DNA from: an uncultured Nonlabens sp.
GTDB lineage: Bacteria > Bacteroidota > Bacteroidia > Flavobacteriales > Flavobacteriaceae
Assembly (NCBI GenBank): GCA_947491755.1
Contig: CANLKV010000002.1
Location: 1 to 64,000 of the forward strand
Length of the DNA stretch: 64,000 nt
Reading direction: 5' to 3'
Positions 1 to 10,875 of the stretch are shown one piece after another (within the stretch, counting starts at the first letter, position 1; every line of letters starts with the position of its first letter). The notes under the pieces are model-generated. The model was not told where the DNA came from, searched no databases, and saw only the letters and a program-made list of their open reading frames with translations. The position numbers and the translations under genes were made by a program.

Positions 1-18
1 AGTATGTCGCCGCCTTCT
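1..18 (+). rRNA. rrf: 3' end of 5S rRNA (partial)
   Basis: The first bases (AGTATGTCGCCGCCTTCT) match the closing segment expected of Bacteroidota 5S rRNA, and they run straight into a strong intrinsic terminator with no intervening reading frame. Only the last bases lie in the window, so the call rests on this short match and the context. It implies that an rRNA operon ends here on the + strand. Confidence 0.65.
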
Positions 19-25
19 TTAATGA

Positions 26-57
26 AATCCCCCAGCCGATTGGTTGGGGGATTTTTT
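26..57 (+). terminator. intrinsic terminator after the rRNA operon
   Basis: A 12-bp stem (26-37 with 42-53, one G-T pair) closes on a 4-base loop GATT and is followed by a run of six T. It would end transcription leaving the 5S rRNA at the window edge. Confidence 0.85.
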
Positions 58-615
58 GTTGTATATCATTTTATGTTCTGTTGAATATTATAGTTCAATA
101 TCCATACGTGTCTTATACTACAATATTTTGTAACCACTTTTCAAGGTCACTGATGCACCAAATACTGCATAAAAGGAATGTGAACCAAACCGTAGAGTAA
201 ACTAGAGGTAGGTTAATGATACAAGAACTATAAGCATCTGCCTGGCGCTCCCAGCGTGCATCTAAAAATGCAGAACGGTACTAGCTTAGGTTGTATTGAC
301 ACAGAATGGTTTTAAGCATTTTAAGCCATTTGCCGGAGAATTATTGATATCCTAATATAGTATCCATAACTTGCTCATTGCGCCGCATAACGCATACTAT
401 ATAGCTCGCTGCACTACTGAGCTCGCCTAGGCTAAAGCTCGCTCTGGTCAATGCATCTCTACTGAGACTCTTTACCATTGCACCCAGCACAATGATTATA
501 AAAACACCTGGAATAACTCGTAGCTACTGCCGAAATCAATAGTGGGGATAAGTATTAGCGATAATATTTATTGTACATAAAGGATCTTATCCATGTTATT
601 CCATTCATATTCAAT
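58..615. other. non-coding stretch after the rRNA operon
   Basis: About 560 bp with no open frame of useful length on either strand, no tRNA-like fold that I can recognise, and no copy of the local palindromic repeat. It separates the rRNA operon end from the converging glyA gene. I see nothing functional in it. Confidence 0.6.
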
Positions 616-650
616 AAACAAAAAAAGGATTCATCTGTGGAATCCTTTTT
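616..650 (-). terminator. intrinsic terminator of glyA
   Basis: An 11-bp perfect stem (622-632 with 640-650) around a 7-base loop, with A-rich sequence on the left that reads as a T run on the minus strand, about 35 bp past the glyA stop. The T run on the right could also let it work for + strand transcripts. Confidence 0.8.
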
Positions 651-682
651 CAATAATCGATTTAATATAAATTTTCAAATAA

Positions 683-1951
683 TCAATAACTAAATAAAGG
701 ATATTCACTGGTAAAGGCCGATATAGATTTAGCTATGTCATTTTTCACTTTGTCATCGTCTTTATTCTCAATTGTTCTGTCAATCCATTCCGCTATTTTG
801 ATCATATCAGCTTCTTTCATTCCTCTCGTAGTCACGGCAGCTGTACCGATACGAATACCGCTAGTTATAAAAGGAGATTCTGTGTCAAAAGGAACCATGT
901 TCTTATTCACGGTCACATGAACCTCTCCCAGTACTTTCTCTGCTTCTTTACCAGTTATATTTTTATTTCTAAGGTCAATGAGCATCATATGATTATCCGT
1001 GCCACCAGAAATAATATTAAATCCTTTTTTTATCAGCTCTTGAGCTAACGCAGCAGCATTTAATTTAGTTTGAACGGTATAATGTAGAAAATCATCTTGC
1101 AAAGCTTCCTCAAACGCAACTGCTTTGGCAGCGATTATATGCATCAATGGTCCGCCTTGATTTCCTGGAAAAACCGCACTGTTCAAAAGACTTGACATCA
1201 TTTTTAAGTTTCCATTTTTCAGTTTTTCACCAAATGGATTCTCAAAATCTTTCCCCATGATAATGATACCACCCCTAGGGCCACGTAAGGTTTTATGAGT
1301 TGTGCTTGTGCAAATGTGCGAGTGTTCTACTGCGTCCTGCAATATACCCTTGGCAATGAGCCCTGCTGGATGTGCTATATCAGATAGTAGTATTGCACCT
1401 ACACTGTCTGCTATTTCTCTAAATCTTTTATAATCAATTTCTCTACTGTAGGCAGAGGCTCCTGCAATTAATAGTTTAGGGCGTTCCTTTTCTGCAATCT
1501 TTTGAATTTCATCATAATCAAGCAACCCTGTATCTCTATTAACACCATAAAATGAAGTTTTATATAGTTTTCCAGAAAAATTGACAGGTGAACCGTGTGT
1601 TAGGTGACCGCCGTGTGATAGATCAAAACCTAGGATTTTATCTCCAGGATTTAAACAAGCATGAAACACTGCAGTATTTGCTTGACTACCAGAATGGGGT
1701 TGTACATTAATGTATTCTGCATTAAAAAGTTCTTTTCCTCTCTTGATTGCAATTTCTTCTACAAGGTCTACAATTTCACAACCACCATAGTACCGTTTTC
1801 CTGGGTATCCCTCGGCATATTTGTTTGTAAGTATTGATCCGGCGGCTTTTAAAACATTCTCGCTTACATAGTTTTCACTAGCGATTAATTCTAAACCAGA
1901 CACCTGTCTTTGAGACTCTTGTTCAATTAAATCAAATATCTCTGTATCCAT
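683..1951 (-). CDS. glyA: serine hydroxymethyltransferase
   Basis: PLP enzyme that interconverts serine plus tetrahydrofolate with glycine plus methylene-tetrahydrofolate, the main one-carbon source in the cytoplasm. The 422-residue protein has the family's N-terminal LIASENY motif and the PLP lysine motif [13 protein letters not shown] (Lys about 220). The frame stays open upstream to 2020, but a promoter-like TAnnTTTG box at 1979-1986 lies inside that extension, and the family normally begins near MDTEIF, so I place the start at 1951; an ATG at 1960 is nearly as likely. The gene is monocistronic, diverging from fahA and ending at an intrinsic terminator. Confidence 0.95.
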   Translation of the reverse strand: MDTEIFDLIEQESQRQVSGLELIASENYVSENVLKAAGSILTNKYAEGYPGKRYYGGCEIVDLVEEIAIKRGKELFNAEYINVQPHSGSQANTAVFHACLNPGDKILGFDLSHGGHLTHGSPVNFSGKLYKTSFYGVNRDTGLLDYDEIQKIAEKERPKLLIAGASAYSREIDYKRFREIADSVGAILLSDIAHPAGLIAKGILQDAVEHSHICTSTTHKTLRGPRGGIIIMGKDFENPFGEKLKNGNLKMMSSLLNSAVFPGNQGGPLMHIIAAKAVAFEEALQDDFLHYTVQTKLNAAALAQELIKKGFNIISGGTDNHMMLIDLRNKNITGKEAEKVLGEVHVTVNKNMVPFDTESPFITSGIRIGTAAVTTRGMKEADMIKIAEWIDRTIENKDDDKVKNDIAKSISAFTSEYPLFSY

Positions 1952-1978
1952 ATGACTCATTTGTGAAAAATTTAGATA

Positions 1979-1986
1979 CAAAAATA
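1979..1986 (-). promoter_or_regulatory. -7 box of the glyA promoter
   Basis: Minus-strand TATTTTTG fits the Bacteroidota -7 consensus TAnnTTTG. Transcription would start near 1973, leaving about 20 nt before the 1951 ATG. No TTG is seen at the usual upstream distance, so support is partial. Confidence 0.45.
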
Positions 1987-2059
1987 AGGGACAAGACCTA
2001 TGTTCGTTCTTTATTTTCATTTATTTAAATGGAAAATTAGAATATAAAAATTTTATTTT

Positions 2060-3358
2060 ATGCCTTATCATACCAACGACCCTGTGCGAACCTCATGGAT
2101 TAGTTACTCTAAATCAACTCATTTCCCTATACAGAATATCCCATTTGGTGTTTTTTTAACTAGAGAAAATATGATCACTATCGGTACACGTATAGGCGAT
2201 TATGCTATCGATCTGGGAGCCTTGCAGGAATTGGGCTATTTTAATCAAGTACCATTGACTGATGATATGTTCATGCAGGACACGCTCAATGATTTCATTT
2301 CTGATGGAAAAAAAACATGGAGGCTTGTACGCAATCGTATTGCTGACATTTTTGATTCAGATAATGCAGAATTGCGCGACCATGATGCACATCGTGAACG
2401 TGTTATTTTTCATATTAATGAGGTCGAAATGCAGCTTCCTGTACTTATAGGTGACTATACAGACTTTTACAGCAGTAAGGAGCATGCAACTAATGTAGGC
2501 AGAATGTTTCGAGGTGAAGACAATGCCTTGACGCCCAACTGGCTGCATATGCCTATAGCGTATCACGGAAGGTCTAGCTCGATTATCCCATCTGGAAAAT
2601 CTATAAATAGACCCATGGGACAATTTCCTAATGCAGATGAAGAATTACCAAGCTTTCGACCCTCAGAGAAAGTTGATTTTGAGCTGGAGACAGCATTTAT
2701 AACTACAGATGCTAATAAACTAGGAGAGCCCGTTAGTATTGAAGAGGCAGAGGATCATATTTTTGGTATGGTTTTGATGAATGACTGGAGCGCGCGGGAT
2801 ATCCAAAAATGGGAATATATGCCGCTGGGACCATTTTTAGGTAAAAATTTTGCCACCTCTATCAGTCCGTGGATTGTAACTCTGGATGCTCTAGAACCAT
2901 TTAGATGCTCCGGGCCAGAACCAGAACAAAAACCTTTACCATACCTACAGCAAAAAGGCGATAAAAACTTTAACATTAATCTAGAGGTAGAGATCATCCC
3001 AGAGAGTGGCAGCCCTACTGTGGTATCAAAATCAAACTCTAAATACTTGTACTGGAGTATGGCGCAGCAACTAGCACATCATACAGTAAATGGGTGTAGA
3101 ATAAACAGTGGAGATTTATTGGGTAGTGGAACAATTTCTGGAGCAACTAAAGAAAGCTATGGCTCCTTATTAGAATTAAGCTCAAATGGTAAAGAACCGA
3201 TCAAATTAAACGATGGTTCTACTCGTAATTTTGTAGAGGATAATGATACCATTAGAATGACTGGCTATGCTTATAACCAAGGGGTAACCATAGGATTTGG
3301 TGAATTAACAAATACTTTAATCCCAGTAGTAAGCAAAAGCTCAAAGCGTGGTAAATAG
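2060..3358 (+). CDS. fahA: fumarylacetoacetase
   Basis: Last enzyme of tyrosine/homogentisate breakdown, hydrolysing fumarylacetoacetate to fumarate and acetoacetate. The 432-residue length is usual. The N-terminal domain carries the NIPFGVF segment, and the catalytic C-terminal domain has YHGRSSS (about 170-176), the acidic metal-binding surroundings at ELETAF, and NDWSARDIQKWEY (about 242-254). The start ATG is the first in frame after the divergent glyA region. No other tyrosine-degradation gene lies nearby, so the pathway is encoded elsewhere. The gene is followed at once by a copy of the palindromic repeat. Confidence 0.95.
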   Translation: MPYHTNDPVRTSWISYSKSTHFPIQNIPFGVFLTRENMITIGTRIGDYAIDLGALQELGYFNQVPLTDDMFMQDTLNDFISDGKKTWRLVRNRIADIFDSDNAELRDHDAHRERVIFHINEVEMQLPVLIGDYTDFYSSKEHATNVGRMFRGEDNALTPNWLHMPIAYHGRSSSIIPSGKSINRPMGQFPNADEELPSFRPSEKVDFELETAFITTDANKLGEPVSIEEAEDHIFGMVLMNDWSARDIQKWEYMPLGPFLGKNFATSISPWIVTLDALEPFRCSGPEPEQKPLPYLQQKGDKNFNINLEVEIIPESGSPTVVSKSNSKYLYWSMAQQLAHHTVNGCRINSGDLLGSGTISGATKESYGSLLELSSNGKEPIKLNDGSTRNFVEDNDTIRMTGYAYNQGVTIGFGELTNTLIPVVSKSSKRGK

Positions 3359-3371
3359 TTTTAAATTTATC

Positions 3372-3387
3372 CGCTTTCGCGAAAGCG
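3372..3387. repeat. palindromic repeat copy 1 (intergenic)
   Basis: CGCTTTCGCGAAAGCG, perfect palindrome between fahA and bshC, both on the + strand. Confidence 0.95.
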
Positions 3388-3421
3388 AACTTGTAGCCAT
3401 CCCAAAGGACATTGTAACAGC

Positions 3422-5014
3422 ATGATTACATCAAAAATCCCATATCAAGAATTAAGGTATTTTTCAAAATTAATCAAGGCATATGTGGGTCAATCGGACG
3501 ATGTGCGTCATTTATATCATCGTTACCCGTTGCTAGAGAATTTTTCTGAGCAAATGGCAGAAAAATCTTTACAGCCTGGTTTAGCTGATAACCGTCAATT
3601 ATTGTCTAAAGTACTGACGGAGCAATATGCAGAAACAGAGGATGCAGAATTAACCCGGCATAATATTGCACTGCTTGAACAAAAAAATACGTTCACGGTT
3701 ACTACTGGACATCAACTCAATTTGTTTACGGGCCCGTTGTATTTTTTGTACAAGATTATATCTACCATCAATTTATGCCAGCAGTTAAAAGAGGCTTATC
3801 CAGATAAAAATTTTGTACCCGTATATTGGATGGCAACAGAGGATCATGATTTTGAAGAAATTCAATATTTTAATGTAAATAAACGCAAGCTGGTTTATGA
3901 GCGAGAAGCAAAAGGCGCTGTAGGCAGGCTGAAGCTGGATGGTCTCAAAGAGGTAAATGAACAACTTTCTATACTGCTGGGTTCATCCAAATATGCAGAC
4001 GAGCTGACAGCTCTTTTTGACCGTGCGTATAGTAAAAACGATCTTGCAGCTGCAACCAGGCAACTTGCTCATGAATTGTTTAAAAAAGAAGGTCTCGTTA
4101 TCATTGATGCTGACGATCGAGAGTTAAAAAGCTGCGCTATTCCTTATTTTAAAGAAGAATTATTACAGCAAACCTCCTATGATCATGTAAGTGAAACACT
4201 GGAACATTGGAATGAAGATTTTAATATTCAGGTTCAACCTAGAGAGATCAATTTATTTTACCTTGTCGATGATGGGCGCTACCGCATTGTTAAAAATGAC
4301 AGCACATATTTACTAGATGGTCATGAAAAACAGTTTACAAAAGAGTCGATAATTGATGAGCTCAATGATTTTCCAGAGCGTTTTTCTCCTAATGTAATTA
4401 TGCGCCCTTTATATGAAGAATTAATCTTACCTAATTTATGTTACATAGGAGGTGGCGGCGAGTTGGCTTATTGGCTTGAATTAAAATCATATTTTGAATC
4501 TCAAAATGTAGTGTTTCCCATCTTATTATTGCGTAATTCTGCTTTGTTGGTCAATCAAAAACAATTAACTAAGCTCGATAAACTAGACCTAAATATATCC
4601 GATCTATTCCTTAAACCACATGAAATAGAGGCGCAAATTGCTCATAAATTTTCTAAAATTGATATCGATTTGAGTGAGCAAAAAGACCATCTAAAAGAAC
4701 AGTTTGAGCACTTATACCAGGTCGCTCTCCATACAGACCCTTCTTTTAAAGGTGCGGTAGCGGCACAGGAACGCAAACAAATAAAAGGACTTGAGCACCT
4801 TGAGAAGCGATTGCTCAAAGCTCAAAAGCGCAAGTATAAAGATATTATCGATCGGGTACATCTACTGCGGTCAGATCTGTTCCCGCATGAGAGCTTACAG
4901 GAACGCCAGACTAATTTTTCTGAATTTTATAAAGATCTGGGACCTAAATTGATAGAAATACTCAAAGACTCGCTGGACCCGATGGACTTTAACTTTACTG
5001 TGATCAATGTGTGA
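3422..5014 (+). CDS. bshC: bacillithiol synthase, cysteine-adding enzyme
   Basis: BshC adds cysteine to glucosaminyl malate in the last step of making bacillithiol, the low-molecular-weight thiol of Bacillota and many Bacteroidota. The protein (530 aa) shows family motifs TVTTGHQLNLFTGPLYFLYK (about 94-113) and VPVYWMATEDHDFEE, with the Rossmann-like core followed by a long helical C-terminal coiled-coil region rich in K/E/Q (about 380-500). bshA and bshB are not in the window. It sits alone between fahA and guaA, with the repeat palindrome just upstream. Confidence 0.93.
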   Translation: MITSKIPYQELRYFSKLIKAYVGQSDDVRHLYHRYPLLENFSEQMAEKSLQPGLADNRQLLSKVLTEQYAETEDAELTRHNIALLEQKNTFTVTTGHQLNLFTGPLYFLYKIISTINLCQQLKEAYPDKNFVPVYWMATEDHDFEEIQYFNVNKRKLVYEREAKGAVGRLKLDGLKEVNEQLSILLGSSKYADELTALFDRAYSKNDLAAATRQLAHELFKKEGLVIIDADDRELKSCAIPYFKEELLQQTSYDHVSETLEHWNEDFNIQVQPREINLFYLVDDGRYRIVKNDSTYLLDGHEKQFTKESIIDELNDFPERFSPNVIMRPLYEELILPNLCYIGGGGELAYWLELKSYFESQNVVFPILLLRNSALLVNQKQLTKLDKLDLNISDLFLKPHEIEAQIAHKFSKIDIDLSEQKDHLKEQFEHLYQVALHTDPSFKGAVAAQERKQIKGLEHLEKRLLKAQKRKYKDIIDRVHLLRSDLFPHESLQERQTNFSEFYKDLGPKLIEILKDSLDPMDFNFTVINV

Positions 5015-5089
5015 ACAACCTGTACAGATTTTTTAAAAATTGACTTTTGATCCTTAATAAGGGTTACATATAAAGAGGTAAATTTGCGC

Positions 5090-6619
5090 ATGCAAAACAG
5101 TGTTTTAATTTTAGACTTTGGATCCCAATACACGCAACTCATCGCTAGAAGAGTGCGTGAATTAAATATTTATTGCGAGATCCACCCTTTTCATAAAGTA
5201 CCAGAAGACCTCACTGCATTTAAAGCAGTCATCTTGTCTGGAAGCCCATTCTCAGTTAGATCAGAGGAGGCGCCACACCCTGATTTATCACAAATTAAAG
5301 GTAAGCTCCCTTTGCTAGGTGTTTGTTATGGTGCTCAATATCTAGCTCATTTTTACGATGGTAAAGTTGCGCCCTCTAGCACTAGAGAGTATGGTAGAGC
5401 AAATCTGACTATTATTAAAGATGGGGAAGCGCTTTTTAAAGACATTCTAGAAAATTCACAGGTATGGATGTCTCACAGTGATACAATACAAGAATTACCA
5501 GATAATGCAGTAACCCTAGCAAGTACTCATGATGTACTTAATGCGGCATATCGTATTGAGGGTGAGCAAACCTATGGCATTCAATTTCATCCAGAAGTAT
5601 ATCACAGCACTGATGGTAAACAACTGCTTCACAACTTTTTGATTAATATAGCTGGTGTGCAACCAGACTGGACACCAGGAGCTTTTGTAGATATGACCGT
5701 TGCAGAGCTTAAAGAAAAAATAGGAGATGACAAGGTCGTTCTAGGATTGAGTGGTGGGGTTGATTCCAGTGTAGCAGCTATATTGTTACACCGCGCAATA
5801 GGGAAAAATCTATTTTGCATATTTGTTAATAATGGATTATTGCGCAAAGATGAGTTTGATCAAGTACTGTATCAATATAAAGACATGGGTCTTAATGTCA
5901 AAGGGGTAGATGCTACGGCACGATTTATGGAAGCCCTTAAAGACATAGAGGATCCAGAATTGAAACGCAAGGCAATAGGTCGTGTTTTTATAGAAGTATT
6001 TGATGATGAGGCAACATCGATAAAAGATGTAACCTATCTCGCTCAAGGCACCATATACCCAGATGTTATCGAGAGTATTTCTGTAAACGGCCCTAGTGCT
6101 ACTATAAAATCTCATCACAACGTAGGTGGCTTGCCAGATTTTATGAAACTTAAAGTGGTAGAACCCTTACGCATGTTATTTAAAGACGAGGTGAGACGCG
6201 TAGGCGCAGAAATGGGCATGGCAACTAATCTATTAGGTCGTCATCCCTTCCCTGGTCCAGGGCTTGCGATTCGTATCTTAGGTAGTGTAGATCAAGATAA
6301 GGTACGACTGCTGCAAGAGGCTGATGCTATTTTTATAGCCAATTTAAAAAAATGGGAGTTGTACGATAAAGTATGGCAAGCAGGTGCCATTTTACTACCA
6401 GTTAATAGCGTAGGGGTAATGGGTGATGAGCGTACCTACGAGAAGTGCGTGGCATTGCGCGCTGTAGAAAGTACTGATGGAATGACAGCAGACTGGGTAG
6501 ACTTGCCTTATAAATTTTTACAGGATACCAGTAATGAGATAATAAATAAGGTAAAAGGCGTTAATAGAGTGGTGTATGACATTAGTTCAAAGCCGCCTGC
6601 TACAATAGAATGGGAGTAA
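5090..6619 (+). CDS. guaA: GMP synthase (glutamine-hydrolysing)
   Basis: Converts XMP to GMP with glutamine and ATP. The N-terminal class I amidotransferase domain has the nucleophile in GVCYGAQ (Cys about 79) and the partner His/Glu in QFHPEV (about 164-169). The ATP-pyrophosphatase domain has the PP-loop [11 protein letters not shown] (about 218-228), and the dimerisation domain ends with the invariant [10 protein letters not shown] chose ATG 5090 (509 aa) rather than the TTG two codons upstream, because family members start at the [13 protein letters not shown] segment. A TAnnTTTG-like box lies at 5079-5086, very close to the start. One nucleotide separates its stop from the next gene, so the two are probably co-transcribed. 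Confidence 0.96.
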   Translation: MQNSVLILDFGSQYTQLIARRVRELNIYCEIHPFHKVPEDLTAFKAVILSGSPFSVRSEEAPHPDLSQIKGKLPLLGVCYGAQYLAHFYDGKVAPSSTREYGRANLTIIKDGEALFKDILENSQVWMSHSDTIQELPDNAVTLASTHDVLNAAYRIEGEQTYGIQFHPEVYHSTDGKQLLHNFLINIAGVQPDWTPGAFVDMTVAELKEKIGDDKVVLGLSGGVDSSVAAILLHRAIGKNLFCIFVNNGLLRKDEFDQVLYQYKDMGLNVKGVDATARFMEALKDIEDPELKRKAIGRVFIEVFDDEATSIKDVTYLAQGTIYPDVIESISVNGPSATIKSHHNVGGLPDFMKLKVVEPLRMLFKDEVRRVGAEMGMATNLLGRHPFPGPGLAIRILGSVDQDKVRLLQEADAIFIANLKKWELYDKVWQAGAILLPVNSVGVMGDERTYEKCVALRAVESTDGMTADWVDLPYKFLQDTSNEIINKVKGVNRVVYDISSKPPATIEWE

Positions 6620-6620
6620 T

Positions 6621-8576
6621 ATGATACGATACGTTGTTATAGTGATGTTTATTTGTTTCGCTTTCGCGAAAGCGAACTCATCACCATTTCAATCCTACAA
6701 GCGCCACATTGTTAAGCAAGGAGATACAATGTACAAGCTTACTAGCACCTATAACGTCACAGCAGCACAATTACTTGATTTAAATCCTGATTTGAAATTA
6801 GGCCTTAAAACAGGCGCAACAATACTGATCCCAAAATCGCAGGCTGAAATCACCGCGCGACCTATTGTCTCTTATAAAGAGCACAAAGTACGACGCAAAG
6901 AAACGTTGTACACGCTAGCCAGAGAATATGGCGTGACAGAGATTGATATCAAAGAGGCAAATAAAGAGTTGTATGCAGAGCCATTACAACGAGGGTCCCG
7001 TATCAAAATACCTGTATTTAAGGATGTGGAAACGGTACGCTTGCCCGATCAATCCATGGAAATCAAAGTAATTCCAGGCGTGACTGATATCAAAAAAGTA
7101 GTGCCAGAAGCTGCCCAGGAACGACTTACATACACGGTCAAAAAATCTGAAGGTAAGTATCGCGTAGCCCTTAATAATAACATTACTACAGAGCAACTGG
7201 AACAATACAATCCAGGATTGGGAGAGCTTAAAGAAGGAATGATTGTCTATGTTTCTGCCCCTGCAGTCACTACAGGAAGTGAAGTAGGTGTTAAGTATAT
7301 CGATTACGAGGTGGAACCCAAAATGACGATGTACCGTCTAGAAAAAATGACTGGATTGACCGCAGATTCTTTACGCAAGATCAATCCAGCCCTTAAGGAA
7401 GGTGTTAAAAAAGGCATGGTCATCAAAGTACCTTACAAAGCAATAGGTGAGAAAGTACCCCCAGCAATGTGGAATAGTACAGCTACCTATGCACGACTGG
7501 TTGATAGCATTAGTAATTACAACGAGCAGCGCATTGCCGTGATGCTCCCATTTTCTATTAGTGATGTGACTGAGGAAGCCTATAAGGAAAAGTTACAAAG
7601 TAGTAGCACTATAAGAATCGCGACCGATTTTTACAGCGGTATGATGATTGCGAGAGACTCTGCTAGAGCGTTGGGGATCAATGTTTATTATGACGTGTAC
7701 GACACGCAAAAAGACGAGCAGACCTCATTGCGTATTATTAATTCTAATGATTTTACTAGATACAATAGCGTTATCGGTCCGCTGGTTGCAAAAAATGTAG
7801 TAGCCGTTGCTAGAGAACTTAAGGAAGAGGATATTCCAGTTGTTTCTCCTTTAACCACGACAAGTGTAAAGTTGTATAAAAATTTATTTCAAGCGAGGCC
7901 AGATAAGGAGTTTTTAATGAACAGGCTTAAAAATTATCTGATCAATTTTGCACAAGGAAAAAATGTCATCATCATCACAGATAACGAGAAGCCAGCTTAC
8001 AAGGCAGAATTTGCTGCTTTGTTTCCTAATGCTAGGATTCTATTTCCTAATGATGAGAATTATATATCAAATGCAAAATACAATAGCGTTTTAAGTAAGG
8101 ATCAGGAGAATGTGGTTATCATGGCGGTGGACTCAAAAAAATTCTTTACTGGTGCTATCCCTAACTATGCAGCAATGTCTCGTAAATATAAAATTACGGT
8201 AGTGGGGATGGATGATTATGATGACATGGGGCTAAATAATAGGAGCCTTGCTGCAGTCCGCTATACCTACCCCAAAATGAATCGTAATACCAGCAGCGAA
8301 AATATATTCTCTACACACTACTTTCAAAAGCATGGCATTACACCCAGTGAATTTGCTACAAGAGGTTTTGATGTAGCTATGGATGTTATATTGCGACAAG
8401 CAAGTGCTAGCGATTTATATGAAAGTGCGGTGCGCAACGGCAAAACGGTAATGGTAGAGAATAGCTTTGAATACAATAAGCGTTTTCTAGCTGGATTTTA
8501 TAATGAGGCTTGCTATATTTTGCGTTTTCAGCCAGATCTTAGTGTTATAGAAATTTCACAAAATGGAGAACAATAA
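6621..8576 (+). CDS. LysM-repeat protein with periplasmic-binding fold
   Basis: A secreted protein of 651 aa. An N-terminal hydrophobic signal peptide (about 1-18) is followed by four LysM-like repeats at roughly 29-73, 86-130, 170-214 and 227-272; the first two match LysM well and the last two are weaker. Residues about 300-651 resemble a type I periplasmic-binding (amino-acid ABC receptor) fold. LysM binds peptidoglycan, so a cell-wall-anchored periplasmic protein is likely; its ligand is unknown. It follows guaA by one base and overlaps the OsmC gene by 14 bp, suggesting one operon. The signal peptide end (AFAKAN) is encoded by a copy of the palindromic repeat. Confidence 0.85.
   Translation: MIRYVVIVMFICFAFAKANSSPFQSYKRHIVKQGDTMYKLTSTYNVTAAQLLDLNPDLKLGLKTGATILIPKSQAEITARPIVSYKEHKVRRKETLYTLAREYGVTEIDIKEANKELYAEPLQRGSRIKIPVFKDVETVRLPDQSMEIKVIPGVTDIKKVVPEAAQERLTYTVKKSEGKYRVALNNNITTEQLEQYNPGLGELKEGMIVYVSAPAVTTGSEVGVKYIDYEVEPKMTMYRLEKMTGLTADSLRKINPALKEGVKKGMVIKVPYKAIGEKVPPAMWNSTATYARLVDSISNYNEQRIAVMLPFSISDVTEEAYKEKLQSSSTIRIATDFYSGMMIARDSARALGINVYYDVYDTQKDEQTSLRIINSNDFTRYNSVIGPLVAKNVVAVARELKEEDIPVVSPLTTTSVKLYKNLFQARPDKEFLMNRLKNYLINFAQGKNVIIITDNEKPAYKAEFAALFPNARILFPNDENYISNAKYNSVLSKDQENVVIMAVDSKKFFTGAIPNYAAMSRKYKITVVGMDDYDDMGLNNRSLAAVRYTYPKMNRNTSSENIFSTHYFQKHGITPSEFATRGFDVAMDVILRQASASDLYESAVRNGKTVMVENSFEYNKRFLAGFYNEACYILRFQPDLSVIEISQNGEQ
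6659..6674. repeat. palindromic repeat copy 2 (in LysM gene)
   Basis: Perfect palindrome inside the signal-peptide codons of the LysM protein, read in the frame giving A-F-A-K-A. Confidence 0.95.
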
Positions 8577-8982
8577 GCCTATAACGGCACAGGTAGCATA
8601 CCATGGTGACTTGCGTTGCAAGTCTACCCATGTTAAAAGTGGGGACACTTTTATAACAGATGCTCCAGTTGATAATAATGGAAAAGGGGCTGCATTTTCT
8701 CCTACAGACTTGGTTGCAACAGGTCTAGCCAGCTGTATGTTAACGGTAATGGGTATCAAAGCACAAGAACTGGGCGTGATAATAGATGGTAGTAGCGCCA
8801 GTGTTATAAAAACTATGGCTGCCGCGCCGCGCCGTATCTCACAGATAGATGTTCACGTTACTATGAAAGGGGGTAGTGATAAAAGAACGCAACTTATATT
8901 AGAACGTGTAGCTACGACTTGCCCTGTGTACAATAGTTTACATCCTGATATTGTAAAGAATATATCATTCCTGTGGGAATAA
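8563..8982 (+). CDS. OsmC family protein
   Basis: A 139-residue OsmC/Ohr-fold protein. The family's thiol peroxidases reduce organic hydroperoxides with two cysteines; here they are in LASCMLTVMG (about Cys 58) and ATTCPVYNSL (about Cys 121), separated by the usual central helix and strand. It starts inside the end of the LysM gene (14-bp overlap), which suggests translational coupling. Being from the general OsmC group, its substrate cannot be set from sequence. Confidence 0.9.
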   Translation: MENNKPITAQVAYHGDLRCKSTHVKSGDTFITDAPVDNNGKGAAFSPTDLVATGLASCMLTVMGIKAQELGVIIDGSSASVIKTMAAAPRRISQIDVHVTMKGGSDKRTQLILERVATTCPVYNSLHPDIVKNISFLWE

Positions 8983-9119
8983 TATAACAGGACATACTTT
9001 CTTACTTTACATATCGCTACTGTTGCAATCTTAGCTTACTCGTTGCAATAGGTGGGCAATCAACTTTATTTTAATGGTTTTTCCTAGGGTTACAATTCTT
9101 AAATTCCTCGTAAAATAAG

Positions 9120-9127
9120 TACTTTTG
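9120..9127 (+). promoter_or_regulatory. -7 box of the pyrG promoter
   Basis: TACTTTTG followed by CAG matches the TAnnTTTG consensus 33 bp before the pyrG ATG, in the 177-bp gap after the OsmC gene. No clear TTG element is present at -33. Confidence 0.5.
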
Positions 9128-9141
9128 CAGCTGGTTTTTAA

Positions 9142-10776
<1,635 letters not shown>

Positions 10777-10779
10777 GTT

Positions 10780-10795
10780 CGCTTTCGCGAAAGCG
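10780..10795. repeat. palindromic repeat copy 3 (intergenic)
   Basis: Perfect palindrome three bases after the pyrG stop codon, in the pyrG-yidC gap. Confidence 0.95.
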
Positions 10796-10875
10796 GACAT
10801 CAAAAGAAACCCCTACTAATAAAGGAATAAGGTGCTCATAGCACGCATTAATACAACCGCACTGCGGGACACACT

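Noticed and set aside
58..615. tRNA gene after the rRNA operon
   Set aside because: No T-loop motif or acceptor stem could be paired on either strand.
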